Shown one piece after another: positions 29,819 through 39,100 of a stretch of 64,000 nt of DNA (positions are counted from its first letter, which is position 1; the number at the start of each line of letters is the position of its first letter). This stretch comes from Myxococcales bacterium (lineage in GTDB: Bacteria > Myxococcota > UBA796 > SXON01): contig SHYX01000003.1 of assembly GCA_009692585.1 (NCBI GenBank), positions 116,918 to 180,917 of the forward strand. Reading direction: 5' to 3'. The notes beneath the pieces were generated by a model. That model was given only the letters and a program-made list of their open reading frames with translations, was not told the origin of the DNA and did no database searches. Made by a program: the position numbers and the translations under genes.

Positions 29819-30259
29819 ATGCCGCCCAACCCCCGCGTCCTGTTCGTGGACGACGACCCTGACCAGGTGAGGGCCTGCGCGGCGGCGCTCCAGAGCGCTG
29901 GGGTCGCCGAGGTCGAGACGGTGATGACCGTGGGCGCCGCGGTGGCGGCCCTGTACGCCCGGCCGGTGGACCTGCTGGTGATGGACCTGTTCGTGCCGCT
30001 GGGCGACGCCCCCGAGGCGCTGGGCCCGCGCGCGCGGAAGTACCATCAGCACCTCCAGGACGCAGGCGGGATCGTGCTCTTGGACGAACTGGGCCGCCTC
30101 GGCACCCGGCCCCACACCCTGTTGCACACCGCCTGCCGAGAGCCGGCGGTGCTGGAGTTGACCCAGGGGCTGGTGCAGGGCCGGGTCCGCAAGCCCGCGC
30201 CCGCCGAGGTGCTGCTCGATGCGGTGCTGACCGCGTTGCGGGAGATTCGGGGGGGGTAG
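29819..30259 (+). CDS. Stand-alone response regulator receiver domain
   Basis: The 146-residue protein has the receiver signature: acidic triad D11-D13 ('VLFVDDDPDQ'), phospho-acceptor D56 ('LLVMDLFVPL'), Thr104 ('LLHTAC') and Lys125 ('VRKPAP'). A roughly 20-residue insertion after D56 (from 'GDAPEALG' to 'KYHQHLQD') is unusual for this fold. There is no output domain, so it would signal by protein contacts, perhaps with the preceding TerB-like protein or with the kinases at 17.8-20.8 kb. Confidence 0.82.
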   Translation: MPPNPRVLFVDDDPDQVRACAAALQSAGVAEVETVMTVGAAVAALYARPVDLLVMDLFVPLGDAPEALGPRARKYHQHLQDAGGIVLLDELGRLGTRPHTLLHTACREPAVLELTQGLVQGRVRKPAPAEVLLDAVLTALREIRGG

Positions 30260-30265
30260 TCGCGC

Positions 30266-30547
30266 CTACTTGCCCTCCTCCTCCGCCGCCTCGGCGCCGA
30301 ACTCGTGCTCGCAGTCGACGATGAGGAAGGTGTCGCAGGCCGCCTCAGTGACACACTCCTGGTGGCGCTTGGTGTTGCCGCCCTGCTCCCGCGAGAAGGC
30401 GCACCCCTGCATGCAGGACTCGAAGCTGGGGTAGGCGTCGTACTCGCAGGTCATCACCAGCTCCTGGCACATGGCGTCGCAAAGCTCGTCGACCTCCGCG
30501 TCGGTGGTGCAGGCGGCAAAAAGGACCAGGGCGAAAGACCAGCGCAT
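30266..30547 (-). CDS. Small cysteine-rich lipoprotein
   Basis: ATG 30547 gives 'MRWSFALVLFAACTTDAEVD', a lipoprotein signal with lipobox FAAC. The mature 80 or so residues contain eight further Cys in a pattern ('LCDAMCQELVMTC', 'CMQGC', 'ECVTEAACDTF', 'VDCEHEFG') that suggests disulfide-bonded helices. It ends in an acidic Glu tail. The function is unknown. It is probably anchored in the outer membrane and follows two other lipoprotein genes. Confidence 0.65.
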   Translation of the reverse strand: MRWSFALVLFAACTTDAEVDELCDAMCQELVMTCEYDAYPSFESCMQGCAFSREQGGNTKRHQECVTEAACDTFLIVDCEHEFGAEAAEEEGK

Positions 30548-30563
30548 GGGGCGTCCGGGGCGG

Positions 30564-31748
30564 CTAGTTGCTGAGGATACCGGTGCCGAGCACCCCGAAG
30601 GTGGTGACGGTCTGCACCGTGCTGCCATCGTCGGGGCGAAGGTAACCGGCCACCGCATAGCGGTACATGCCGATGACCAAGAGCGAGCCGGCCGGATAGT
30701 CCAGGTACGCCGCAGGTACCCGCATGCCACCGGTGTCGGCGTCGTAGCACATCACCTGGGCCAGGGGATTGCCCGAGGCGCTGTACACGTCGATGACCAC
30801 CGCGAACTCCGCGGTTCCGCCGCTCGACGACCAGGTGAAGTCGGCCCGGGACTTTCGGATTTGCGCCGCGAAGGCGTCACGAGGCTCGGTGTAGAGCATG
30901 TCCGCTGGGGTGAGGCTGGAGATCGAGTCCGGCGTGTAGACCGCGTTCTCCTCGGTGAACGCGGGGACATCCCCTCCCCCCGCGACCTCGACCCGGTAGC
31001 CGGCGGTGCGCACGAAGTCGTCGGCGCTGAGGCCTTCGGCCGCAAACAACCCGTCGGCGCCGGCCGTGAGCGCGACGCTGACCTCGGGATGGTCGTTGGG
31101 ACCGTATTCCAGCCACATCCGCGTCCCCGCGTCCTGGTAGGTGTCGGCGGCCGCCACGGGGGTAGGATTGACGATGCAGGTGCCGACGGCCGGGAGCCAC
31201 GAAACCCAACTGCTCCTGGTCGGGGTGTGGAACGCCGCCTGGGCGCTGACCTGGAGGCTGCTGGTCAGGTTCAGGCAGCTCGGGCAGGCGATCTGCACGA
31301 GCTGGAACTGGAGGAGCCCGCCGACCTTGCCGGCGCCGCTGTTGTTGCCAGTGTCGCCTCCGGTGTCGTCCCCGCCGGTGTCCTCAGGCTCTTCCTCGGT
31401 CCAGGTGAACCCGTCCTCGAGCGTGGCGCTGCCTGCTTCGGAGGTGACGATGACGTCCACGGTGGTCTCCACCCCCGCCGCCGGCGCGGTGACGACCAGG
31501 GTCTCGTCGTCGACCACACTGGCGGTGACGCCGCTGCGCCCGAACTCCACCACCGTCTTGCCGATGAAACCGTGGCCGGTGATGGTGACGGCCGTCTCCT
31601 CATCAGGGAGGCTCCACGCGGGGTCGAGCGCGTCGATGCCCACCGGGTCGCCGTCCGCGCCGCCGGTGTCGAGCGTCTCCACCGGCGGTCGGGTGCTCAG
31701 CCCCGAGCTGCCGCAGCCCGCAGCGACGAAGAGCGCCAGCGCGATCAT
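30564..31748 (-). CDS. Lipoprotein with IPT/TIG-type domain
   Basis: The 394-residue protein begins 'MIALALFVAAGCGSSGLSTR' with lipobox AAGC. An Ig-like IPT/TIG domain follows ('ALDPAWSLPDEETAVTITGH', 'ATLEDGFTW'). A low-complexity acidic linker ('EPEDTGGDDTGGDTGNN') then leads to a beta-rich domain with 'IACPSCLNL' and 'FTWSSSGGTAEFAVVIDVYS'. ATG 31748 overlaps the preceding lipoprotein's stop (ATGA). It is probably a surface protein; the ligand is unknown. Confidence 0.7.
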   Translation of the reverse strand: MIALALFVAAGCGSSGLSTRPPVETLDTGGADGDPVGIDALDPAWSLPDEETAVTITGHGFIGKTVVEFGRSGVTASVVDDETLVVTAPAAGVETTVDVIVTSEAGSATLEDGFTWTEEEPEDTGGDDTGGDTGNNSGAGKVGGLLQFQLVQIACPSCLNLTSSLQVSAQAAFHTPTRSSWVSWLPAVGTCIVNPTPVAAADTYQDAGTRMWLEYGPNDHPEVSVALTAGADGLFAAEGLSADDFVRTAGYRVEVAGGGDVPAFTEENAVYTPDSISSLTPADMLYTEPRDAFAAQIRKSRADFTWSSSGGTAEFAVVIDVYSASGNPLAQVMCYDADTGGMRVPAAYLDYPAGSLLVIGMYRYAVAGYLRPDDGSTVQTVTTFGVLGTGILSN

Positions 31749-32938
31749 TGCACCCCTTCGTCCTCCAGTGCGGCGCGTTCCGGATCGAAGAGGAAGTAGC
31801 CGATCGCCTGATCGAAGTCGCCGTCGGTCTCGTCGCGGTAGTCGTCGGTGATCCACAGGTGGATGCGCGTGCCGACGACGACCGCCTCGACCCCCGACAC
31901 CGAGCCTTCGTCGGTGAGGTTGACCGGGATGGGGTCCCCCGTTTTCTCCCACACGTCATCGTCGTAGTCGTAGGTGGCCATGCCCAGGAAGGCGTTGGTG
32001 GCCAGAATGTAATTACCCGACGGCGTCCACTCGCCGAAGCCGACGTAGAACATGTGGCGCTCGTCGCCCAGCTTGACGTTGGCGAGGGCGATCATGCCCT
32101 TGTCGTCCCACTCGCCGGGCGTCCCCGACTCCAGGACGGGATCGTCGCTCGCTTTCCAGTCGCCGAGGGAGCCGGCGTTGAGCCGGTACACCTCGCAGAT
32201 CTGGCTGCCGCTGTTGTTCCCGGCCATGTAGCCGGTGTAGCCCGAGACCTCGCCGAGGGTGAGGTCCAGCGGCCAGCAGTAGTTCACGTCGCGGCTTTCC
32301 TCCTGTCCGAAGTCGAAGACCGGGTTCTTGGCGAAGCGAGTCCAGTCGCGCCCATCGCTTGATGTCGCGACACCCAATCCGTTGACGATCTTCGTCTGGT
32401 CGCGGTCGTCGTTGATCCCCTGCCAGATCATGACGTACTGTTCGCTGCCCGGGTCCCAGACCACCTGATTCCCCGACATGTAGTCGGCATCGAAGGAGCT
32501 TTCCCCGCCCTGCCCGAGCACGGGGTTGTCGCCGAACGACGCGAACTCCACGCCGTCCGGCGAGATCGCGTAGCCCATGGCGTAGGGCGGGAAGGAGGCG
32601 TCGGTGCCGTCATCGACGAGCCCGGTGTACCAAAGCTGGTAGAAGGGATGGCCCAGCACTTCGGTCACGTTGAAGATGGTGGATCCGAGCACGTCGGCCC
32701 AGGGCTCGCCGTCCTCGAGGAACTCCACCCCGCTGGGCTTGCCGTCTGCCCCGCGGGAGGGGAAGACCGGGTTGCAGTCGTACCGGTAGAACGAGGTGTC
32801 CTCCACCCGGGTGAACCCGCACTCGGTGACGTCGGCAGGATCGACCTCAGGGGCCCGAGGGACGACGGTGTAGTCCTGTTCGCAGGACAAGAGCAGGGCG
32901 AGCGCCAGGAGGGTTGGTTTCACGCGCGTACCATACAT
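31745..32938 (-). CDS. Lipoprotein with five-bladed beta-propeller (GH43/GH130-like)
   Basis: ATG 32938 gives 'MYGTRVKPTLLALALLLSCE', a lipoprotein signal (lipobox LLSC). The 370-residue mature part has repeated blade-like segments: 'YQLWYTGLVDD', 'YAMGYAISPDGVEFASFGDN', 'YVMIWQGINDDRDQTKIVNG' and 'HMFYVGFGEWTP'. This recalls glycoside-hydrolase propellers of families 43, 62 and 130. The catalytic acids cannot be assigned with confidence. It starts four bases after the glgA stop, so it is probably part of the thrS-glgA transcript. It might bind or cleave a surface glycan. Confidence 0.65.
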   Translation of the reverse strand: MYGTRVKPTLLALALLLSCEQDYTVVPRAPEVDPADVTECGFTRVEDTSFYRYDCNPVFPSRGADGKPSGVEFLEDGEPWADVLGSTIFNVTEVLGHPFYQLWYTGLVDDGTDASFPPYAMGYAISPDGVEFASFGDNPVLGQGGESSFDADYMSGNQVVWDPGSEQYVMIWQGINDDRDQTKIVNGLGVATSSDGRDWTRFAKNPVFDFGQEESRDVNYCWPLDLTLGEVSGYTGYMAGNNSGSQICEVYRLNAGSLGDWKASDDPVLESGTPGEWDDKGMIALANVKLGDERHMFYVGFGEWTPSGNYILATNAFLGMATYDYDDDVWEKTGDPIPVNLTDEGSVSGVEAVVVGTRIHLWITDDYRDETDGDFDQAIGYFLFDPERAALEDEGVQ

Positions 32939-32942
32939 CGGA

Positions 32943-34382
32943 TCAACGTCCCCAGGCTGAGAGATACAGCGCCTCATAGAGCTCGGCAGCCCGAGCCCAC
33001 CCCGAATCGCGGGCCATTCCGTTCTGTTGTATCCGTCGCCACGCCTCCGGATGGTCCCACCACGTGCGGAGCGCGTAGTGCATCGCGGCGACGAAGGCGT
33101 CGCTGGAGAACTCGCGAAACGCCCATCCGTTGCCCGCTTGGGTCGTCGGGTCCCATGTCTGCACGGTATCGGCGAGGCCACCCGTGGCATGTACGATCGG
33201 AACCGTTCCATATCGCAGCGAATACAGCTGATTGAGACCACAAGGCTCGAAACGCGAGGGCATCAGGAAGATGTCGGCGCCCGCCTCGATCCGGTGAGCC
33301 AGCGGCTCGGAGAACCCGACCACGCCCCGTGCACGAGCCGGCGCCTCCCGCGCCAGGCGCCGCACGAAGTCCTCGTAGGCGGCCCCGCCGCTGCCCAACA
33401 CCACCAATTGGGCGTCCTGCCGCAACAACCACGGCGCCGCCGCCATCAACAGGTCGATGCCCTTCTGATGGTCGAGCCGCGCGACCACCGCGAACAGCGG
33501 GACCTCCGGCCGGGCCGGCAGCCCCAGCTCCCGCTGCAACGCTGCCTTCTGGGTCGCCTTGCCCGACAGGTCCGCCGCCGAAAACGGCGCGTCGAGATGG
33601 CGGTCGGTGGCCGGATTCCACTCGTCCCCGATCCCGTTGAGGATGCCCCAGAGGTCTGCGGCGCGGTGGGCGAAGAAGCCCTCCAGCCCGTGGCCGTGGT
33701 CGACGCACAGTTGGCGCGCATAGGTCGGTGACACCGTCACCAGCTTGCTGGCAAGCACCACACCGGCCTTCAGACAGTTCAGCCGCCCGCTCATGTCGCA
33801 GGCCGGCCACCACCGCGTGGAGACGTCGAGCCCCGCGAACTCGTGGGCGTCGTAGACCCCGTGGTGACCGGCGTTGTGGATGGCGAGCACCGCCGGCGCG
33901 AGCGGATACCGTCCCGCCGAGCGGTAGATGCCTTCCAGGAAAACCGGCAACAGCCCCGTGTGCCAGTCGTTGCAATGGAAGAGCACCTCCTCTCCCAACA
34001 CCTCGCCCCCCAGCGGCACCCGAAGCGGAGCCTCCAACGCCGCACGACACAGAAGCGCGAAGCGGAAGAGGTTGTCGCCGTAGCTCCCCCGGTCATCGCC
34101 GTAGATGCCGGGCCGGCGAAAGCTGGGATGGTCGACGAACAGGTGTTCGACTCCGCCTTGGTTCAGGTGGAAGTAGGCGACCTCGTGGGCATGGCCGAAC
34201 AGGTGAATCCGCGCCCGGATGCTGGTGTCCCAGGCGGACTCATATGCCCGGTACCGCGGCGCGATGCAGAGGACGCGGTGACCCCGCGCGACCAGGGCCT
34301 GGGGCAGGGCCCCGCAGACGTCGCCGAGCCCACCGGTCTTGGACCACGGGGCCAGCTCTGCGGAGACCTGGACGATGTTCAT
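32943..34382 (-). CDS. glgA: Glycogen synthase (ADP-glucose)
   Basis: The enzyme extends alpha-1,4-glucan chains from ADP-glucose. The 479-residue protein has the GlgA N-terminus 'MNIVQVSAELAPWSKTGGLG' with the K-T-G-G-L donor motif, 'FHCNDWHTGLLPVFL', 'TVSPTYARQL' and the C-terminal GT-B E-x7-E-like region 'LMPSRFEPCGLNQLYSLRYG'. ATG 34382 was preferred over the codon at 34400 because of this N-terminus. It also overlaps the thrS stop (ATGA). No other glg gene is visible. Confidence 0.95.
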   Translation of the reverse strand: MNIVQVSAELAPWSKTGGLGDVCGALPQALVARGHRVLCIAPRYRAYESAWDTSIRARIHLFGHAHEVAYFHLNQGGVEHLFVDHPSFRRPGIYGDDRGSYGDNLFRFALLCRAALEAPLRVPLGGEVLGEEVLFHCNDWHTGLLPVFLEGIYRSAGRYPLAPAVLAIHNAGHHGVYDAHEFAGLDVSTRWWPACDMSGRLNCLKAGVVLASKLVTVSPTYARQLCVDHGHGLEGFFAHRAADLWGILNGIGDEWNPATDRHLDAPFSAADLSGKATQKAALQRELGLPARPEVPLFAVVARLDHQKGIDLLMAAAPWLLRQDAQLVVLGSGGAAYEDFVRRLAREAPARARGVVGFSEPLAHRIEAGADIFLMPSRFEPCGLNQLYSLRYGTVPIVHATGGLADTVQTWDPTTQAGNGWAFREFSSDAFVAAMHYALRTWWDHPEAWRRIQQNGMARDSGWARAAELYEALYLSAWGR

Positions 34383-36142
34383 CCGAACGGTCGCCGACAC
34401 GCGGCCAGCGCGTGCTCACGGAACGCGGCCACCGACAAGGCGCCAAGGTCGGCCTCGCGCGATTTCACCGACACCGTCCGGTTTTCGGCGTCCCGCTCCC
34501 CGACCACCACCTGCCACACCGGCTTGTGCGCGTGGGCCTCCCGGATCTTGGCGCCGACCTTCTCGTCCCCATCGTCGAAGTGCACGCGCAGGCCGGCCTC
34601 GCGGAGGGTCGCCACGACCTCGGCGCCCCACGGCGCCGACTTCTCCGAGACGGTCATCACCCGGATCTGCTCGGGGGCCAGCCACGCCGGAAAGGCCCCC
34701 GCGTAGTGTTCGATCAGGATGCCGATGAAACGCTCAAAGCTACCGAAGATCGCGCGGTGGATGACCACGGGCGTATGGGGGAGGTTGTCTGGGCCAACAT
34801 AAGACAACTCGAAGCGAAGCGGAAGCTGGTAATCCAACTGAATGGTGGCACATTGCCAGAGCCGACCTAGGGCATCGATGACGTCAAAATCGATCTTCGG
34901 ACCGTAGAAGGCACCATCTCCCGCATTGAGCGTCCATTCCAGATTGTTGGCGCGCAGGGCGTTCTCCAGCGAGGCCTCCGCGCGATCCCACAAGGCGTCG
35001 TCGCCCAGCTTGTCCGCCGGACGCGTCGCGAGCCTGGCCCGGTAGCCGAGGCCCATCGCCCCGTACACCCGGTTGATCAGGGCGATCAGATCTCCCACCT
35101 CCTTCTCGATCTGCGCCTCCATGCAAAACAGGTGCCCGTCGTCCTGCGCGAACTGCCGAGCACGCGTGAGCCCACCCAGCGCGCCCTTGGCCTCGTCGCG
35201 GTGCAGCACGCCCTGATCGTGGATGCGGAGCGGCAGCTCGCGGTAACTCCGCCGTGTGCTGCGGAAGATGAGCATGTGGCTGGGGCAGTTCATGGGCTTG
35301 AGGCTGTAGGTGCGGCGCTCCTCCTCCCCCTCTTCCTGCTTGTCGATCCGGAACATGTTGTCCCGATAGTGAGCCCAGTGGCCGCTGGTCTCCCACAGGC
35401 TCTTTTCGAAGAGCATCGGCGTGCGCACCGACACGTAGCCCTCGGTCAGGAGCAACGAGCGCATCGACTCGGACAGGGTGTGGTACAATACCTCACCCTT
35501 GGGCAACCAGAAGGTGGCGCCGGGGGCCCATTCGTGGGTCAGAAACAGCCCCATCGCCTGCCCCACGCGGCGGTGATCGCGCTTTTTCCCCTCCTCCAAG
35601 CGAAAGAGATACAGGTCGAGCGCTTCGCGCGTCGGCCAGACGGTGCCATACACCCGCTGGAGCATCGGCCGCGTCGCGTCGCCCTTCCAGTAGGCGCCGG
35701 CCAGCTTCATCAGCTTGAAGTGTTTGCATTGCCCCGTGCGCATCACGTGGGGGCCGTTGCACAGGTCGGTGAACCCACCCTGATCGAAGGTGCCCAGCGG
35801 TCCCGCCAGGCCGGCGATGTGCTCAAGCTTGTAGGGCTGCCCGGCGAACAACTCCGCCGCCTCGGCGTGATCGACAGTCCGGCGAACGAAGACGCTGTTA
35901 CGCTTGACGACCCCCTTCATCGCCTCTTCGATGGCGGCGAGGTCGGCCTCCACAATCGGTCGCGACACATCGACGTCGTAGTAGAACCCGTCGTCCACCG
36001 GCGGACCGAAGGCGAAGCGCGCGCCCGGGAACACCACGCCGATGGCTTCGGCCATGATGTGGGCGGTGCTGTGGCGCAAGGCGTGCAGTCGGTAGCTGTC
36101 TTCGTCTGCAAAGGCGTCGCGGCCGCGTTCGTGTTCTTCCAT
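34379..36142 (-). CDS. thrS: Threonyl-tRNA synthetase without TGS domain
   Basis: The enzyme charges tRNA-Thr. The 587-residue protein begins almost directly in the editing domain (HSTAH at residues 24-28, 'CNGPHV' later) and so lacks the roughly 60-residue N-terminal TGS domain. The class II core is intact: motif 2 around 'GVLHRDEAKGALGGLTRARQ', zinc ligand Cys in 'PMNCPSHM', 'HRAIFGSFERFIGILIEHYA' with the zinc-binding His, and the anticodon-binding end 'DGDEKVGAKIREAHAHKP'. infC, rpmI and rplT, which often follow thrS, are absent; glgA follows with a 4-base overlap. Confidence 0.95.
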   Translation of the reverse strand: MEEHERGRDAFADEDSYRLHALRHSTAHIMAEAIGVVFPGARFAFGPPVDDGFYYDVDVSRPIVEADLAAIEEAMKGVVKRNSVFVRRTVDHAEAAELFAGQPYKLEHIAGLAGPLGTFDQGGFTDLCNGPHVMRTGQCKHFKLMKLAGAYWKGDATRPMLQRVYGTVWPTREALDLYLFRLEEGKKRDHRRVGQAMGLFLTHEWAPGATFWLPKGEVLYHTLSESMRSLLLTEGYVSVRTPMLFEKSLWETSGHWAHYRDNMFRIDKQEEGEEERRTYSLKPMNCPSHMLIFRSTRRSYRELPLRIHDQGVLHRDEAKGALGGLTRARQFAQDDGHLFCMEAQIEKEVGDLIALINRVYGAMGLGYRARLATRPADKLGDDALWDRAEASLENALRANNLEWTLNAGDGAFYGPKIDFDVIDALGRLWQCATIQLDYQLPLRFELSYVGPDNLPHTPVVIHRAIFGSFERFIGILIEHYAGAFPAWLAPEQIRVMTVSEKSAPWGAEVVATLREAGLRVHFDDGDEKVGAKIREAHAHKPVWQVVVGERDAENRTVSVKSREADLGALSVAAFREHALAACRRPFG

Positions 36143-36174
36143 CTGATTCCCTCACCGGCCGGGCAGCTATCACG

Positions 36175-39100
36175 TCAGGTGGGGTCCCCCAGCCAGGCGA
36201 CCAGCTCGCCCAGCCCCGCCGCCCGGCCCCGGGAGGTCGCTGCGGCGACGAGTCGGCTCACCTCGGGAGTCCGGAGCGGAGCCGCGGTCAACAGTTCGGA
36301 GATGGGCGCCCGCTGCGCAACGCAGAGCGCGACCTCCCCCAGGGCGAGCGCGGCGGTGAGCACGCCGAGCCGAGCACACAGCTCGGCCTCACGGAATGGA
36401 TGTCGCGACAGCTCCTGGAGCATGGCGACGAGGTGCAGGCGCGCCGGGGCCCATTGCTCACCCTCCACCATCAGCAGCCCGAGGTTCACCTGGGGCACCA
36501 CAGCCATCCAGCTCTGGACCGAATCCAACAGCGCGATCGCGGCGCGGTAGTCGTCCGCCGCCTCGTCTGGCCTCCCAGAAAACCTGAGAACATCACCGCG
36601 AAGGTTGAGTGCGCGCGCCTGCCCGATCCGATTCCCGGTGCCGCGGTAACAGGAAAGCGCCGCCAGCAGGTGGCCTTCGGCGTCAGCCGCGCTCCGGGCG
36701 CGCAGGGCCAACAGGGCGTGACCCATGTGAACCTCGCCGAGCCCGAGGGCGTCGTCGAGCGCGTGGAAGATGGGTAGCGCGGTGTCAAAGGCCCGGCGCG
36801 AAGCCTCCCACTCCCCGGCCTCCGACAGGACGTCCCCGAGGTCGGCGTGGACCCGCCCGAGGGTGCGCTGATCGCCCGTGGACGCCGCGTGCAGCGCCGC
36901 GTCCACGAACGAGTCGGCTGACGCCAGGAAGTCTCCCCGCCGCCGCGAAATGCGACCGCGAAGCCACAAAGCCCTCGCCTGCACGCCCGTCCAGCCGTGC
37001 GTTCCGGCGTCGGAGATCAGCGCCGCGAGCAGGCCCTCGGCGCGCTGCAGCTGGCCAGCCAGCTGCGCATGCAAGGCGTGAAGGAAACGCTGCTCGGCGT
37101 GGCGCGCGTCATCCATCGCGACGCCGATACGCGCGAGCGCGTCGCCACGGAGCTCAAGCAACTCGGCGGCAGCCGGGAGTTCGCGCGCGATGATCCGCTC
37201 GTCGATCGCGATGGCCAGCGGCGCGAGGCTGCCACCGAGGTCGCCCGCCGCCCCGAGGTGGCGACCGATGCGTTCGCTGTCGGCCCGCACGTTGCGCCGC
37301 AAGAGCATCGCGGCGCACGCGCGGTGGGCCCCGTCCAACCGGCCGCCCCGCGCGGCCCGGCGCACCATGGCCTCGCGAAACATCGCGTGCACGAAACTCC
37401 AAGCGGTGTCGCCGAGCACGCGGACCAGCAGGCCCTCGGTCTCGAGCCGCTCCACGAGTTCGATCGCGGGGCCCAGCCCGGCCTCGGCGCAGGCCGCGAG
37501 CCAGTCGGACTCGTCCACCGGGTCGCCCAACACGGCCATCAGTTCGACAGCCTCCGCTTGCGCCGCGGGGAGCCCCTCACCGGCGGACTCCAGGCGCAGG
37601 ACCCATACCCGCTCTAGATCCGCCGGCAGTTCCAGCGGGGCCCCGGGGGTGAAGCGGACCCCCGCCGGTCCGGTCTCGAGGAGGTGCCGGCGCACACAAT
37701 CGCCGAGGAGTTGGAGCGCGAAGAGCGGATTCCCCGCGGTGAGCCTCGTCACCGCGGCGGCGACCGCCGGGTCCAGCCCCACGTACTCGGTGAGCAGCAA
37801 CCGGCAACTCACCTCGCCCAGGGCACCGACCCGAAGCTCGGCCACGCTGGGCAGTTCCCGCAGGTCCGCCAACATCGCCGCCTCGAGGGAACGAGCGGGG
37901 AGGAGCTCGTCGGTCAGGGCCAGGACGAAGAGCACGGGGATCGGCGCGCCGAGCAGACTCCGAACGAGCGCCAGCGCATCGAGGCTACCCTGGTCGGCGC
38001 CGTCGACCCAGAACACGAGAGGGCGCCCTTCACCGGTGGGTGGGGGCGCCTCGGCCATCGCGCGCAGGACGCGCCGCAACAAGCTGAGGCGCTCGCTGCG
38101 GGGGAGCGGGCCGGCACGACCTGTCTGTGACAACCACGCCGCGAGCGCGGCAGCGTCGGACGCGTCGAGAGCGGGGGCGGCGGCGCTCACCGCGTCCGTC
38201 GTCAGCTCACGCTGCCCCCCCGGGATCCGAAGCGCCCGCCGGAACGCGGGCCTGAGGCCGCGGGCGGGGCCGGCCATCGCGCCATACCAGGCCGTCATCG
38301 GCCGCGCGACTCCCAGTTCGGCCGCGGACTCGAGCAGCCAACGCGAAAGTCGGGAGGTGCCGACTCCACTCGCTCCACGGACAAGCACCGCCCGTGCGGC
38401 GCCACTCACGACCACCTCGCGCAGGCTCGCCCAGAGGAAGTCCTGTTCGGCACGGCGACCGACCACCGGAAACGAGCGCAAGCCGAGCAGCTCCAGCCCG
38501 GCGCCGGCGAGGACCTGGGGAATGGAAGGCGGCGGGTTCGGCCGCACCGGGAATGGCAGGGACGGCGCCGGCAGCGACCCCATCTCCGCGGGGTCGGCAG
38601 CCACCCGCCGGCGCCAGGAGCGGGCCACTCGGAGCGTGACGTCGGCGGGGAGCGCCGGTCGCGGCGGCATGCGGCGCTGGCGTCCCGGCACCGTCGCGTC
38701 CGGCAGACGTTGGAGTATCCGCGCGGCGTCGGCGGCGTGGCGCAGGCGGAGCGCAGGCTCTCGCACCAGCAGGCGCCGCAGCCACGACTCCACGCCGCCC
38801 GGCACCGGCAAAACCGGCGCGAAGGCGGGCAGCGAAGCCGACACATGCTGCTGCATCACCGCCTCGGGGCTGCCGACGAAGGGCGGGGACCCCGTCAACA
38901 GGGCCCAGGCCGTGCAACCGAACGCGTACAGGTCGCTCCATGGTCCAACGGGCCCGAACCCGTCCGCCACGCGCTCCGGCGCCATGTATCCGGGGGTACC
39001 CCACCCGCCCTCGGCGAGCCCGGCGCGGTCCGCTTCGGCCGTTCGCACCAGGCCGAAGTCGCCCAGCTTCACGCCGGGGCGCGCACCGCCCAGCAGCAGG

